A DNA stretch of 64,000 nucleotides from positions 310,001-374,000 of the forward strand of contig NZ_RQFT01000003.1 of the NCBI RefSeq assembly GCF_004769525.1. The letters are read 5' to 3'. Source of the stretch: Leptospira bouyouniensis (GTDB lineage Bacteria; Spirochaetota; Leptospiria; Leptospirales; Leptospiraceae). Position numbers and translations under genes: made by a program. Positions 47,772 through 56,562 of the stretch are shown one piece after another; positions within the stretch are counted from its first letter, which is position 1, and every line of letters starts with the position of its first letter. The notes under the pieces are model-generated. The model searched no databases and was not told where the DNA came from. It saw only the letters and a program-made list of their open reading frames with translations.

Positions 47772-48307
47772 GTGATTAATTCCTCCCATGCCAAGTGATC
47801 GATGTTAATTTCATATGAGAAAATTGTCTCTACACCTGGAATTCGTAGTACAACAAGCGTTTTGTTTTTTACTTTTAGGATTTCCATTGTTTTGCCTCTA
47901 AATGAGCCTTCTATGATGCGAACCAATTTGCCTTTTTGTAATAATAATTCTGGGTTCATTTTTAATGATTCCGCATACTCTTGGAGCCCTTTTTCCAAGA
48001 CATCCAAATCGTTTTGCTCCACAATTGCTGGTTGGCCTTTATGATAAACAAATTGTAGTGAACCAGGCAATTGTAGGACTTTATTTTTATCCTGCCAAAA
48101 CACAATCTTCACAAAAATATATGAAGGCAAAATTGGAACATGGACCCATTTAAATCGATCTGTCCATTTTTTCCTTTCTTTTCGAATTGGTAAGTAGTTT
48201 TCAATATTGTACTTACGAAGGTGTTCACTTAGTTTTTTTTCTGCCCGAGGTTTGGTATAAACGATATACCAAGCACTTTCTTCGGAATGTGGATTAGTCT
48301 CGGACAT
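47768..48307 (-). CDS. NusG-family specialised elongation factor
   Basis: This 179-aa protein is a NusG paralogue rather than housekeeping NusG. The NGN domain (WYIVYTKPRAEKKLSEHLRK, LPSYIFVKI) is followed by a KOW domain (GKLVRIIEGSFRGKTMEIL). RfaH, UpxY and LoaP-like members prevent premature termination of long surface-polysaccharide operons. Overlap with kdsD and with the TonB-like gene ties it to envelope biogenesis. Its target operon cannot be identified here, and no ops-like element was found. Confidence 0.82.
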   Translation of the reverse strand: MSETNPHSEESAWYIVYTKPRAEKKLSEHLRKYNIENYLPIRKERKKWTDRFKWVHVPILPSYIFVKIVFWQDKNKVLQLPGSLQFVYHKGQPAIVEQNDLDVLEKGLQEYAESLKMNPELLLQKGKLVRIIEGSFRGKTMEILKVKNKTLVVLRIPGVETIFSYEINIDHLAWEELIT

Positions 48308-48857
48308 CTAAACGGAACCTAATGGGTAAAACAAATTCTTTGCCTTTGGTGTATTGGAACTTCCATTCGGAAAGTTGTCGTCGCACCTGTTGATCAAAAA
48401 CCGCATACCTACATGCCGTGACCACTGCAATTTTTTCCAAACTGCCATCTTCTTTCACGGAAAGTTGATACACACAATGATCTTCCAATTTTTGTTCCAA
48501 TGCTAAACTGGGGTAACTGAGACAATTTTGGAATTCCGATATTTCATCTTCTGTGGTTTTGGTTCCATCGTTTGGAGAATGATTTGTTGGATTAGATTCC
48601 TTACTTTCTCCTATCCCGGTAGAAAATTGGAGTTGGAAAGTGGAAAAACTTCCACCTTCCTTGAGTTTGATGTGAGTCGAATCTATGTCACTTCGGTTGC
48701 CCAAAGCCAAATAAGATAAAATGATGAGGAGATGCACCCCAATGCTAAGGATGATCGCCTTATATTTGGGTCCTTCAAAGAGTAAATGCATTCCAAGTTC
48801 ATGAAAAACTTTATTGGAGAGAATGCAATCTCCATTTTCATTGTCCGTATATGCCAT
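48294..48857 (-). CDS. TonB C-terminal-domain protein
   Basis: This protein of about 187 aa has one transmembrane segment ([20 protein letters not shown]), a Ser/Thr/Asn-rich periplasmic linker and a C-terminal region resembling the TonB C-terminal fold ([32 protein letters not shown]). A short cytoplasmic N-terminus fits TonB topology, but the Pro-rich spacer is missing. The ATG at 48857 lies inside the divergent aroC start region, and no ribosome site is evident; 48791 is an alternative. It overlaps the NusG paralogue gene by 14 bp. It may serve the TonB receptor at 22-24 kb, which is inference. Confidence 0.6.
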   Translation of the reverse strand: MAYTDNENGDCILSNKVFHELGMHLLFEGPKYKAIILSIGVHLLIILSYLALGNRSDIDSTHIKLKEGGSFSTFQLQFSTGIGESKESNPTNHSPNDGTKTTEDEISEFQNCLSYPSLALEQKLEDHCVYQLSVKEDGSLEKIAVVTACRYAVFDQQVRRQLSEWKFQYTKGKEFVLPIRFRLDVRD

Positions 48858-49987
48858 CAAGTTGGGGAAAAATTTTTCGAGTATCGACCTATGGAGAGTC
48901 TCACGGAACATCCGTTGGAGTTGTAGTGGATGGAGTACCTGCTGGGCTTCCATTTCCTGAAGAAGAAATCCAAAAAGATCTAACACGCCGAAGACCTGGC
49001 CAAAATGATCTGACAACTCCGAGAGATGAAAAGGATCGAATGGTGGTTGAGTCTGGGGTGTTTGAAGGGAAAACCACAGGTAGTCCCATCCTCATGAAGG
49101 TGAACAACCAAAATACGATTGGCAGTGATTATGATGAGATGGCTCATGTATTCCGACCTTCTCATGCCGATTATACATATTCAGAAAAATATGGCCACAG
49201 AGCCCACGTAGGTGGTGGACGTTCGTCTGTTCGTGAAACCATTGGCAGAGTTGCAGCAGCTGGACTTGCCCGAGTGATTTTAGAAAACGAATTAGGAATT
49301 TCAACTGTAGGATTTGTAGACTCGATTGGACCAATTGACTCGAATATCACAGAAGATGAATACCCAATCTCTCGAGACATCGTGGACCAATTTCCTACAC
49401 GTTGTCCAAAACCATCCACCAATGAGGAAATGGAAACACTCATCCGTAAACTTCGAGATGAAGGAGATTCCGTTGGTGGAGTTGTAAAAGTTGTGGTACG
49501 CAATCTTCCACCAGGACTAGGTGATCCCGTATACGACAAGTTAGACGCTGATTTAGCAAAAGCCATTTTATCGATTTCAGCTTGCAAAGGTTTTGAAGTT
49601 GGATCTGGATTCTCAGGTACTCGCCAAACTGGCAGTAAACACAACGATGAATTTTACATTGAAGAAGGAACTGGCAAAGTAAAAACGCGGACCAATCGTT
49701 CGGGAGGGATCCAAGGAGGAATTTCCAATGGGATGGATCTTGTGATCCGTGCTGCTTTTAAGCCAACCTCTACCATCAAAAAAGAACAAAAAACAGTTAA
49801 CGACCAGAATAAAGAAACCATACTCAAAGCCAAAGGCCGTCACGATCCTTGTGTATTACCTAGAGCAGTTCCTATTGTGGAAGCAGTCGTGAACTTAGTG
49901 TTAGTTGATGCATACCTATACCAAAGAGCCCTTCAACCTAAATGGTTCATGAAGTATGCAAATTTAAACGCAATACCAAACCAATAG
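48851..49987 (+). CDS. aroC: Chorismate synthase
   Basis: This 378-aa enzyme, flavin-dependent by family, makes chorismate from EPSP. The family motifs are GESHG near residue 16, [20 protein letters not shown] sequence near 125, [17 protein letters not shown] near 295, and [14 protein letters not shown] near 335. The ATG at 48851 overlaps the divergent TonB-like start, and no ribosome binding site is evident. aroD is in the divergent operon, so two steps of the pathway are neighbours. Confidence 0.96.
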   Translation: MPSSWGKIFRVSTYGESHGTSVGVVVDGVPAGLPFPEEEIQKDLTRRRPGQNDLTTPRDEKDRMVVESGVFEGKTTGSPILMKVNNQNTIGSDYDEMAHVFRPSHADYTYSEKYGHRAHVGGGRSSVRETIGRVAAAGLARVILENELGISTVGFVDSIGPIDSNITEDEYPISRDIVDQFPTRCPKPSTNEEMETLIRKLRDEGDSVGGVVKVVVRNLPPGLGDPVYDKLDADLAKAILSISACKGFEVGSGFSGTRQTGSKHNDEFYIEEGTGKVKTRTNRSGGIQGGISNGMDLVIRAAFKPTSTIKKEQKTVNDQNKETILKAKGRHDPCVLPRAVPIVEAVVNLVLVDAYLYQRALQPKWFMKYANLNAIPNQ

Positions 49988-50002
49988 AGGAACTTGAAAC
50001 GA

Positions 50003-50743
50003 ATGAATACTCCCAAAGTTTATAAAGTTTTACTTTTAGAAGATGATGAGAGTAGCGCCAAACTTTTATTACATACATTAGAGAGATATAACTTTGATGT
50101 GACTCATGTTGTGGATGGGATGTCAGGACTTACCAAAGTTCGAAACAACAGTTATGATTTGGTGATTAGTGATGTGAATATGCCTTATTTGGATGGGATT
50201 AGTTTTCTCGAAAAAGGGAAGGACATGATAAAAATGACCCCTGTCATCATGTTAACAGCGGTCGGAGAAAAAGACCAAGTGAAACGTGCAGCCTTAAGCC
50301 ATGTCACTGCCTATTTATTAAAGCCGATTGCGAACCAAGCGCTACTTGAAAAAATCGCTCAGGTTCTACAGCTAAGACCCGAAAACATCATCGATAAAAA
50401 GGCATTCCCTTTGCAGGTAAATGTCACTGAACTTTCCATTTCCCAGATGAAACTCGACATCAAAGGATGCCCGGGGAAAAAATCGACCGAAGAAATATAC
50501 GACCGCTTTATGTTGACTCTGGCAGGTCGAGCTTCCTTTACCAATTTGAGAATCAATCTCGATAACACATTTTTTTATGAAGGACGAGCGTTACAAATTT
50601 TAGATGATTTGATCGCCAAAATTCTAAAACAGACCAATATCCGAGCCAGTTCCCTATTTGTAGATTCCGAATTTTTCTCCAATCATGTTGTGGACTTACA
50701 ACCCTATACGTATCTATCCGAGGTAAATATAATTTCCAAATGA
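50003..50743 (+). CDS. Response regulator with uncharacterised C-terminal domain
   Basis: This protein of about 246 aa begins with a CheY-like receiver domain: LLLEDDESSA, DLVISDVNMPYLDG (phospho-Asp near residue 54), VIMLTAV and YLLKPI. The C-terminal domain of about 120 residues is not a DNA-binding or enzymatic type I recognise; its LRINLDNTFFYEGRALQILDDL and SSLFVDSEFF resemble a STAS-like alternation of strand and helix (inference). Start is ATG at 50003, or TTG at 49994 with GAGGAAC too close. It follows aroC by 15 bp, perhaps co-transcribed. Confidence 0.8.
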   Translation: MNTPKVYKVLLLEDDESSAKLLLHTLERYNFDVTHVVDGMSGLTKVRNNSYDLVISDVNMPYLDGISFLEKGKDMIKMTPVIMLTAVGEKDQVKRAALSHVTAYLLKPIANQALLEKIAQVLQLRPENIIDKKAFPLQVNVTELSISQMKLDIKGCPGKKSTEEIYDRFMLTLAGRASFTNLRINLDNTFFYEGRALQILDDLIAKILKQTNIRASSLFVDSEFFSNHVVDLQPYTYLSEVNIISK

Positions 50744-50747
50744 AGGT

Positions 50748-50776
50748 TTGACAAAATCAAAAGACCTAAGTCTAAT
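50748..50776 (+). promoter_or_regulatory. Near-consensus sigma-70 promoter of nuoG-nuoI
   Basis: TTGACA at 50748-50753 and TCTAAT at 50771-50776 are separated by exactly 17 bp. Transcription would begin near 50783, so the leader is about 15 nt long and consists mostly of the ribosome site AGGGGG and a short spacer. Confidence 0.75.
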
Positions 50777-50797
50777 CAAACCTAGGGGGTCTGTTCT

Positions 50798-52246
50798 TTG
50801 GTTAAGATAAAGATAGACGGAGTCGAATACGAAGTCGACGAAAAGAAAAACCTCATTGATGCAACAAAAGAAGTAGGAGTCGAAATTCCTTACTTCTGTT
50901 ACCACCCAGCTCTGAGCATTGTCGGTATGTGCCGTATGTGCCTTATTGAGATTGAAGGGGTGCCGCGTTTACAAGCCGCATGTAATACTCCTGTAAAAGA
51001 GGGAATGGGTATCATTACAAAATCCGATCGTGTGAAAGAAGCACGAGCTGGTACAATGGAATTCCTTCTCGCCAATCATCCGTTAGACTGTCCCGTTTGT
51101 GATAAAGCTGGGGAATGTCGTTTGCAAGACAACGCCTTTGGATCAGGTACAGGTCATTCGCGTTTTGAATTCGAAAAACGAAATATCCCACAAGAAGAAA
51201 TTGGAACCAATCTTATCATCAACCACAATCGATGTATTGTTTGTTATCGATGTGTTCGCTTTGAAGAAGAAAAAGTGGGAGAATCAAACCTTGGTCTTTT
51301 TGAAAGAGGAAATCATTCCATCATTGGCCTTGCAAAATCAGAACCGATAGCTCACAACTACCAAGGAGCACTTGCAGACATTTGTCCAGTAGGTGCTTTA
51401 CTCAATAACAAAACACTTTTTAAATCACGTGTTTGGTGGTACAAATCACACAAATCCGTTTGTCACGGTTGTTCTACAGGTTGTAATGTAACAACGAATG
51501 TGCGAGATAACAAAATGTATCGTTACATGGTGCGTGAAAACTTTGAACAAGGAATGTTTTTTCTTTGTGACAAAGGTCGATTTGATATTGATTGGATGAA
51601 TGAAAATCGTTTGTTTAGTTATTTGGAAAATGGTAAAAATTCCACATCACAAGTTGTGGTTTCCAAAATCGTTGATCGATTGAAAGAAGCCAAATCAATC
51701 GCAGTTCTCGGTGGTGCTCACGAATCCAACGAAACCTTGGAAGCACTCAAACAAAATTTGCAAACGCTCTCACGTGAGTTAGGTGGGAAATCTATCCAAT
51801 GGGAAACACGTGTGACGGATGCACAAAATAAAGAAACCGAACAAGTAGACTTTTTACTTACAAAAGACAATCACCCGAATACAATGGGTGCTATTGACTT
51901 AGGGCTTACCACACCATCTGGGATTTCAGGGATTGTTTCTGCGGTAAAACAAGGATCAATTGATTTGGTGATCCTTTTAAAAGAAGCTATTCCTGATGGC
52001 ATAGATCCAAACAAAGTCATCTGTTTCGATACAAATTTGACGGTTGCTGCGAAGAGCGCAAGTTTGGCGGCTCCTATTCAAATTTTTTGTGAAACAGAAG
52101 GAAGTTTTACCAATAAAAACGGCCTCAAACAAAACTTTGAAAAATCAATGAATCCGATCCAAGGGTTGTTAACTTCTGCCGGAGTAGTCGAACTCATTCT
52201 AAGCACGATGGCAAAAAAAATGGAGGCATCCGTTGGGAACCGTTAA
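50798..52246 (+). CDS. nuoG: NADH-quinone oxidoreductase subunit G, short form
   Basis: This 482-aa protein has the Fe-S part of NuoG. An N-terminal [2Fe-2S] set ([19 protein letters not shown]; Cys near 34, 45, 48 and 63) is followed by the His/Cys cluster [14 protein letters not shown], a 4Fe-4S set [14 protein letters not shown], and CHGCSTGC with LCDKGR near 225-265. The C-terminal molybdopterin-like part is much shorter than in classical NuoG. Start is TTG at 50798, supported by AGGGGG seven bases ahead. It overlaps nuoI. Other nuo subunits are not adjacent. Confidence 0.88.
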   Translation: MVKIKIDGVEYEVDEKKNLIDATKEVGVEIPYFCYHPALSIVGMCRMCLIEIEGVPRLQAACNTPVKEGMGIITKSDRVKEARAGTMEFLLANHPLDCPVCDKAGECRLQDNAFGSGTGHSRFEFEKRNIPQEEIGTNLIINHNRCIVCYRCVRFEEEKVGESNLGLFERGNHSIIGLAKSEPIAHNYQGALADICPVGALLNNKTLFKSRVWWYKSHKSVCHGCSTGCNVTTNVRDNKMYRYMVRENFEQGMFFLCDKGRFDIDWMNENRLFSYLENGKNSTSQVVVSKIVDRLKEAKSIAVLGGAHESNETLEALKQNLQTLSRELGGKSIQWETRVTDAQNKETEQVDFLLTKDNHPNTMGAIDLGLTTPSGISGIVSAVKQGSIDLVILLKEAIPDGIDPNKVICFDTNLTVAAKSASLAAPIQIFCETEGSFTNKNGLKQNFEKSMNPIQGLLTSAGVVELILSTMAKKMEASVGNR

Positions 52247-52760
52247 TGTCGTCAACGTAGCCAAAAAACACCAGTTTTCTTGGTATGAAAAATTTTACTT
52301 TTGGTCAATCGGCAAAGGCCTTTGGATCACTCTCAAACATTTTGTGAAGGTTGCGTTCTTTAACAAACAAGTCACAATTGAATATCCAGACAAAAAACGT
52401 AAGTATTCCACACGGTTTCGTGGGATGCACTCAATGAAACGTGATGAACAAGGCCGTGAAAGGTGTACAGCATGTTTTTGTTGTATGTGGATTTGCCCTG
52501 CGAACGCAATTCACATCGAAGCAGCAGAAGTTCCATCAGAACGCCAACACCTTCACCCTGAAGATAAGTTTGCTAAAAAATTTGAAATCAATTTGCTACG
52601 TTGCATCTTTTGTGGGTTATGCGAAGAAGCTTGTCCAAAAGGAGCCATTTATTTGGATGGAACTGGTGAGATGGCAGCTGACAACCGGGAAGATTTGTTT
52701 TTAACCAAAGAAAGGATGATGGAAAAAACAGGTGGTCCCATCCTCGGGCAAAGGAATTAA
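52233..52760 (+). CDS. nuoI: NADH-quinone oxidoreductase subunit I
   Basis: This 175-aa protein has two [4Fe-4S] ferredoxin motifs, [12 protein letters not shown] and [12 protein letters not shown], the standard NuoI electron relay to the quinone site. RFRGMH before the first motif is also characteristic. The TTG start at 52233, inside the end of nuoG (14-bp overlap), is supported by GGAGG six bases ahead. The terminator at 52786 closes this two-gene unit. Confidence 0.92.
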   Translation: MGTVNVVNVAKKHQFSWYEKFYFWSIGKGLWITLKHFVKVAFFNKQVTIEYPDKKRKYSTRFRGMHSMKRDEQGRERCTACFCCMWICPANAIHIEAAEVPSERQHLHPEDKFAKKFEINLLRCIFCGLCEEACPKGAIYLDGTGEMAADNREDLFLTKERMMEKTGGPILGQRN

Positions 52761-52785
52761 AATTCTTAGCTCCAAACAAATCAAT

Positions 52786-52824
52786 AACCCGGCTTTGTAT
52801 TTTCGAAATACATCCGGGTTTTTT
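52786..52824 (+). terminator. Intrinsic terminator after nuoI
   Basis: AACCCGG at 52786-52792 pairs with CCGGGTT at 52814-52820, and an inner TGTATTT/AAATACA extends the stem around a TCG-type loop. TTTTT follows. It ends nuoG-nuoI and lies just ahead of the next gene. Confidence 0.88.
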
Positions 52825-52848
52825 ATTTAAGTATTTCATTCTAGTATT

Positions 52849-54087
52849 GTGTTCTCTAAATTTTTCCCTTACCTAGCGAAACGAGTTCGTATCCATTTAA
52901 CTTCAAATGAATTGAATCGCTCTTTTTCCTTCATACAGGACCGATGGAACTCCAAAAGTTTTTTTCAGATTAGTAGGAACTTAATCCTTCTGATCTTTGG
53001 TTCTGTTATGAATTTGTTGTTTCGAAGTGAAGGAAGTAAACGGATAAATGTTTTGTTTGCTTTAAAGTTTCCGTTCTCTTGGAGAGTTTTGATCTTTATA
53101 TTTTTCTTTATGTCATACTTTGGAATGAGTATTGGGTTTGTATCTACTTTGGAAGCAGAAACAACCATCATTGAAAATGAAGAGGATGAAAAACGTGTTT
53201 TAGAAAACCATGCGTTTGAAAAATTACGTTTCGGTCTTGCCAATCACATCCATTATTATAAAGTCAAAAAAACAAAAAATACCGTCGTAGAACAGAGGTC
53301 AGGTCGTAAACGTTTGTATGATCATAATTTGATTTTACGATCGATTTTTCGGAATCGCATTTTACACCACAAGTATGGATCCATCGGACGCCTGCTAGAT
53401 GGTGCTAGTTTTATTGATTTTGGAAGCGCAATCCTTTATGAAGAAGGTGCCGTCACTGTCAGAGATTTGTATGAAGACCAGTTCCTCACTCGATACATCA
53501 AAAAAATTGTCGCAACCGATATCAATGATCCTGAATACGATCACACTCGTTATATCGAAATTCATTTCACAGAACGAGATCCCTTTCCTTTTGCCTTTAA
53601 TGAAATTCCTTACCGATTGGATGACCCTTCATACATTCGTATTTTAACAAAACTTTATACACCAAGTGAATTTTCGCCTGTGATCTTTCGGAGCACCAAT
53701 TCTGGACCTGATTTATTTTACACTGTCGAAGAAATGAAGGAACATTTTCGATCAGTTTTGGATGCAAATCCTCATAGAACCATTTTGTATTTTTTCAATC
53801 GTTACATTTTCTTCCGAACACCTTGCGAATCCAAATTCCAACTGATAGGAACCATCGACGAGAAGGTAGGGGTGAACCATAGTTTTAGCGCCTGGCGGTA
53901 TGTGGACTGGAACAAAAGGGAATTTTCGGAAGCAATTGAACCTAATTTTCGGTACATTCGAATTGCGGATGAACGGAATGAGAGCAAAGCAGATAAGTTT
54001 GATGCGATGATTTCGGGGTATTCTTGCCAATTCCAAGCGAAATTGAAGTACTACCGTCACAAATTCACAAAAACTATGACGAAATGA
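52849..54087 (+). CDS. Unrecognised protein with one membrane segment and a possible methyltransferase-like core
   Basis: This 412-aa protein has a charged N-terminus, two hydrophobic stretches (about residues 44-60 and 78-100), and a long soluble domain. Around residue 183-215 GASFIDFGSAILYEEGAVTV is followed by IVATDIND, which resembles motif I and the acidic loop of Rossmann-fold methyltransferases. The C-terminal 200 residues are aromatic-rich and match nothing I know. The start is probably the GTG at 52849, without a clear ribosome site; an ATG at 53009 is an alternative. It stands between terminator and thiolase. Function is unknown. Confidence 0.55.
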   Translation: MFSKFFPYLAKRVRIHLTSNELNRSFSFIQDRWNSKSFFQISRNLILLIFGSVMNLLFRSEGSKRINVLFALKFPFSWRVLIFIFFFMSYFGMSIGFVSTLEAETTIIENEEDEKRVLENHAFEKLRFGLANHIHYYKVKKTKNTVVEQRSGRKRLYDHNLILRSIFRNRILHHKYGSIGRLLDGASFIDFGSAILYEEGAVTVRDLYEDQFLTRYIKKIVATDINDPEYDHTRYIEIHFTERDPFPFAFNEIPYRLDDPSYIRILTKLYTPSEFSPVIFRSTNSGPDLFYTVEEMKEHFRSVLDANPHRTILYFFNRYIFFRTPCESKFQLIGTIDEKVGVNHSFSAWRYVDWNKREFSEAIEPNFRYIRIADERNESKADKFDAMISGYSCQFQAKLKYYRHKFTKTMTK

Positions 54088-54158
54088 TGATTTTTTTACT
54101 TTTCTTGTGAGGCGAACTCTGTACGTTTTTCCTAGAACACCCAGAGAGAGGTAAACCC

Positions 54159-55373
54159 ATGGGGAATTCCTATATTATTGATGCTGTCCGAACTCCGAGA
54201 GGAAAGGGCAAAAAACGCGGGACACTTGCATCCGTCCACCCACAAGAATTAGCTGCTGCCACATTAAAAGCCATCCAAACCCGAACAGGAATCGATCCAA
54301 AAACGGTTGAAGAAGTTGTAATGGGTTGTGTTTCCCAAGTTGCTGACCAAGCTGCTTGTATCGCACGTTATGCGGTTATGGCGGCACATTGGCCAAAAGA
54401 TGTTCCTGGTTATACAGTTAACCGTTTTTGCGGATCTGGATTACAAGCCCTTAACAACGTAGCAAACCATGTTGCTTCTGGAGCAATGGAAATTGGCGTT
54501 GGTGGTGGAGTTGAATCCATGAGCCGTGTGAAAATGGGTGATGATATGATCGGTCGTGATTTTAACGTTGGTAACGATAAAATTGCTGCCCATTACAATC
54601 TAGTTCCACAAGGGATCTCTGCTGACTTAATCGCAACAAAGTATGATATTTCTCGTGAAGAAGCAGATCGTTTTGCAGAATCTTCTCAACAAAAAGCACA
54701 TGCTGCGATCCAAAACGGATATTTCAAAAAATCTGTGATCCCAATTACTTTGGATGATGGAACTGTTGTTACGGAAGAAGAAAATCCAAGGATTGAATCT
54801 GATTATGCTTTCCTTTCAAGTCTTGGTCCTGTATTCAAAACGATCGGAGAAAAAGAACTCGATGCAATTGCACTTCGTTCTTACCCAGAAGTGAAAAAAA
54901 TCAATCATATCCATACACTTGGTAACTCATCTGGTATCGTGGATGGTGCTGCTGCGATTTTAGTAACCAATGATGATGGATTAAAAAAATACGGTTTAAA
55001 ACCCCGTGCAAAAATCCTTGCAACAGTAGCAACTGGTGAAGACCCAACCATCATGTTAACTGGTCCTGTTTCTGCTTCACAAAAAGCATTGAAACAAGCA
55101 GGACTTAGTGTAAAAGACATTGACCTTTGGGAAATCAACGAAGCATTCGCCTCTGTTGTGTTATACGTAAAGAAAACACTCGGAATCGATGAATCCAAAA
55201 TCAATGTGAACGGTGGAGCGATTGCTCTTGGACACCCACTCGGAGCAACAGGTGCAATCCTGACAGGAACTGTACTTGACGAGTTGGAAAGAAGAGACCT
55301 TCGTTACGGCCTCATCACTCTTTGTATTGGTGGTGGTATGGGAATTGCGACAATCATTGAAAGATTGAAGTAA
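54159..55373 (+). CDS. Acetyl-CoA acetyltransferase (thiolase)
   Basis: This 404-aa thiolase condenses or cleaves acetoacyl-CoA. The nucleophile Cys is in [11 protein letters not shown] near residue 90, the catalytic His in [14 protein letters not shown] near 355 and the second Cys in TLCIGGGMG near 385. GVESMSRV is also typical. It could serve beta-oxidation or acetoacetyl-CoA formation; neighbours do not settle this, but a DUF35 zinc-ribbon gene follows, as often happens with thiolases. ATG follows AGAGAGG. Confidence 0.95.
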   Translation: MGNSYIIDAVRTPRGKGKKRGTLASVHPQELAAATLKAIQTRTGIDPKTVEEVVMGCVSQVADQAACIARYAVMAAHWPKDVPGYTVNRFCGSGLQALNNVANHVASGAMEIGVGGGVESMSRVKMGDDMIGRDFNVGNDKIAAHYNLVPQGISADLIATKYDISREEADRFAESSQQKAHAAIQNGYFKKSVIPITLDDGTVVTEEENPRIESDYAFLSSLGPVFKTIGEKELDAIALRSYPEVKKINHIHTLGNSSGIVDGAAAILVTNDDGLKKYGLKPRAKILATVATGEDPTIMLTGPVSASQKALKQAGLSVKDIDLWEINEAFASVVLYVKKTLGIDESKINVNGGAIALGHPLGATGAILTGTVLDELERRDLRYGLITLCIGGGMGIATIIERLK

Positions 55374-55396
55374 GTTAAGACCAAAAATTCTTATAA

Positions 55397-55434
55397 AAGC
55401 GCGTTTAGATTCCCAGGGGGATGTAAACGCGCTT
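55397..55434 (+). terminator. Long hairpin terminator after the thiolase gene
   Basis: An 11-bp perfect stem (AAGCGCGTTTA with TAAACGCGCTT) is extended inward by ATTCCC/GGGGAT. It is followed by CGTTTATT rather than a clean T-run. It probably ends the thiolase transcript. Confidence 0.65.
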
Positions 55435-55587
55435 CGTTTATTATCCATCCTTAGAATTACATTTCTTAATTCCATCCATTGCCTGAAGCGATTTGACGTG
55501 TTGCGTTTAACACTCAAATGTCGACATGCATAAATTGAAGCCATGGACAGAGCTTTAATTCAATGCTGATTTAATAGTAATGCCTAT

Positions 55588-55655
55588 AAATCGCACTCGA
55601 TGGTGGGCTTATCGTTTACCTACAAACGGCGATTTTAACCCGGTTCGGTTTTTTT
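55588..55655 (+). promoter_or_regulatory. Candidate attenuator upstream of the DUF35 gene
   Basis: Stem AAATCGC (55588-55594) pairs with GCGATTT (55629-55635), enclosing CGTTT/AAACG (55613-55628). A small AACC/GGTT hairpin with T7 follows at 55637-55655. It lies on the plus strand with no gene between it and the thiolase terminator, so it reads as the leader of the DUF35 gene or a small RNA. Confidence 0.35.
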
Positions 55656-55695
55656 ACGTATTGCATTTATTTCACAAAAAAATGAGTAATGTCCT

Positions 55696-56031
55696 ATGAA
55701 CGTAACAGAGACTTTGCCTGGCACTCACTGCAAACAATGTAACTTTAAGGTGGCAGAGGTAGTACAAAGTTGTCCTTCCTGCGGAAGTGAATCCGTAGAA
55801 ATGATAGATTTAAAGCACAATGGAATCATTCATTCTTTTACTGTAGTTTATGTTGGTTTTGGGCATATGGCCGACCGTGCCCCTTATGTGTTAGCGATAG
55901 TCCAAACGGAAGAACATGTAAAACTCACTACTGTGATTGAAGATGTAACGGACTTTAGTACGGTAAAAATTGGTGATAAAGTTCGATTCAAAAACGTGGA
56001 TCCAAAGATCGGCCCTGTATTTCACTATTAG
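55696..56031 (+). CDS. Zn-ribbon/OB-fold protein (DUF35, acyl-CoA-associated)
   Basis: This 111-aa protein has a rubredoxin-like zinc ribbon (CKQC...CPSC near residues 12-35) and an OB-fold tail (IIHSFTVVYVGF, PYVLAIVQTEE, IGDKVRFKNVDP). DUF35 proteins accompany thiolases and other acyl-CoA enzymes and in archaea scaffold HMG-CoA synthesis. That fits the thiolase upstream, though 322 bp separate them. No ribosome binding site is seen. Confidence 0.85.
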   Translation: MNVTETLPGTHCKQCNFKVAEVVQSCPSCGSESVEMIDLKHNGIIHSFTVVYVGFGHMADRAPYVLAIVQTEEHVKLTTVIEDVTDFSTVKIGDKVRFKNVDPKIGPVFHY

Positions 56032-56139
56032 AGTTTTGTATCCAGGTCGACTCTCCATGACTTATCTTAATTGATTATTTGGACTCGGAATTTTGCAGTG
56101 AAAAGTCATTAGATAAAGCACAAGTAAACACTTCTTCCT

Positions 56140-56562
56140 ATGAAACCAAATTCAAAAGCCAAACAAAAATTTCCCATCCCTTCAGAACCTCTTACCTCTT
56201 ATTACTTTAATTTAACGCCCGTAATGTTAGATAATGTTATGGAAATTCGCAATTGGATTTACGAAATCTCACAGTCGAATGATCAAATTGGTGAGATCGA
56301 AGAGTGTTTGAAGTGGGGCCAACCCAGTTTTCTAACACCGAAAACAAAATCGGGTTCCACCATACGAATTGGTAAGGTGAGTGATTCGGAATATGCGCTC
56401 TACTTTAATTGTAAAACTACCATTGCCCAGGAAATTGCAAATGAATTTCCGGAATTAAAATGTGATGGAAAAAGGGCTTTGTACTTTGCAATAGACCAAA
56501 AACTGTCCAAAACTAAAGTTATTGTTTGTTTGAAAAAAGCCTTGTTGTATCATAAAAGATAA
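56140..56562 (+). CDS. DUF1801-family protein
   Basis: This 140-aa protein matches the DUF1801/YdhG-like fold, best seen in IGEIEECLKWGQPSFL near residues 48-62 and RALYFAIDQKLS near 107-118. Such proteins are soluble and have no established function. The ATG lacks a clear ribosome site. It abuts the convergent histidine kinase gene, their stops being adjacent. Confidence 0.75.
   Translation: MKPNSKAKQKFPIPSEPLTSYYFNLTPVMLDNVMEIRNWIYEISQSNDQIGEIEECLKWGQPSFLTPKTKSGSTIRIGKVSDSEYALYFNCKTTIAQEIANEFPELKCDGKRALYFAIDQKLSKTKVIVCLKKALLYHKR

Larger units (their letters stand above)
55374..55695. other. 322-bp intergenic region with two structured blocks
   Basis: No gene fits here. Block one, right after the thiolase stop, is a long hairpin (55397-55434). 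Block two (55588-55655) has nested stems, AAATCGC/GCGATTT with an inner CGTTT/AAACG, followed by AACC-loop-GGTT and TTTTTTT, which looks like a terminator or attenuator 40 bp ahead of the DUF35 gene. The stretch 55440-55587 holds no structure I can support. Confidence 0.55.
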
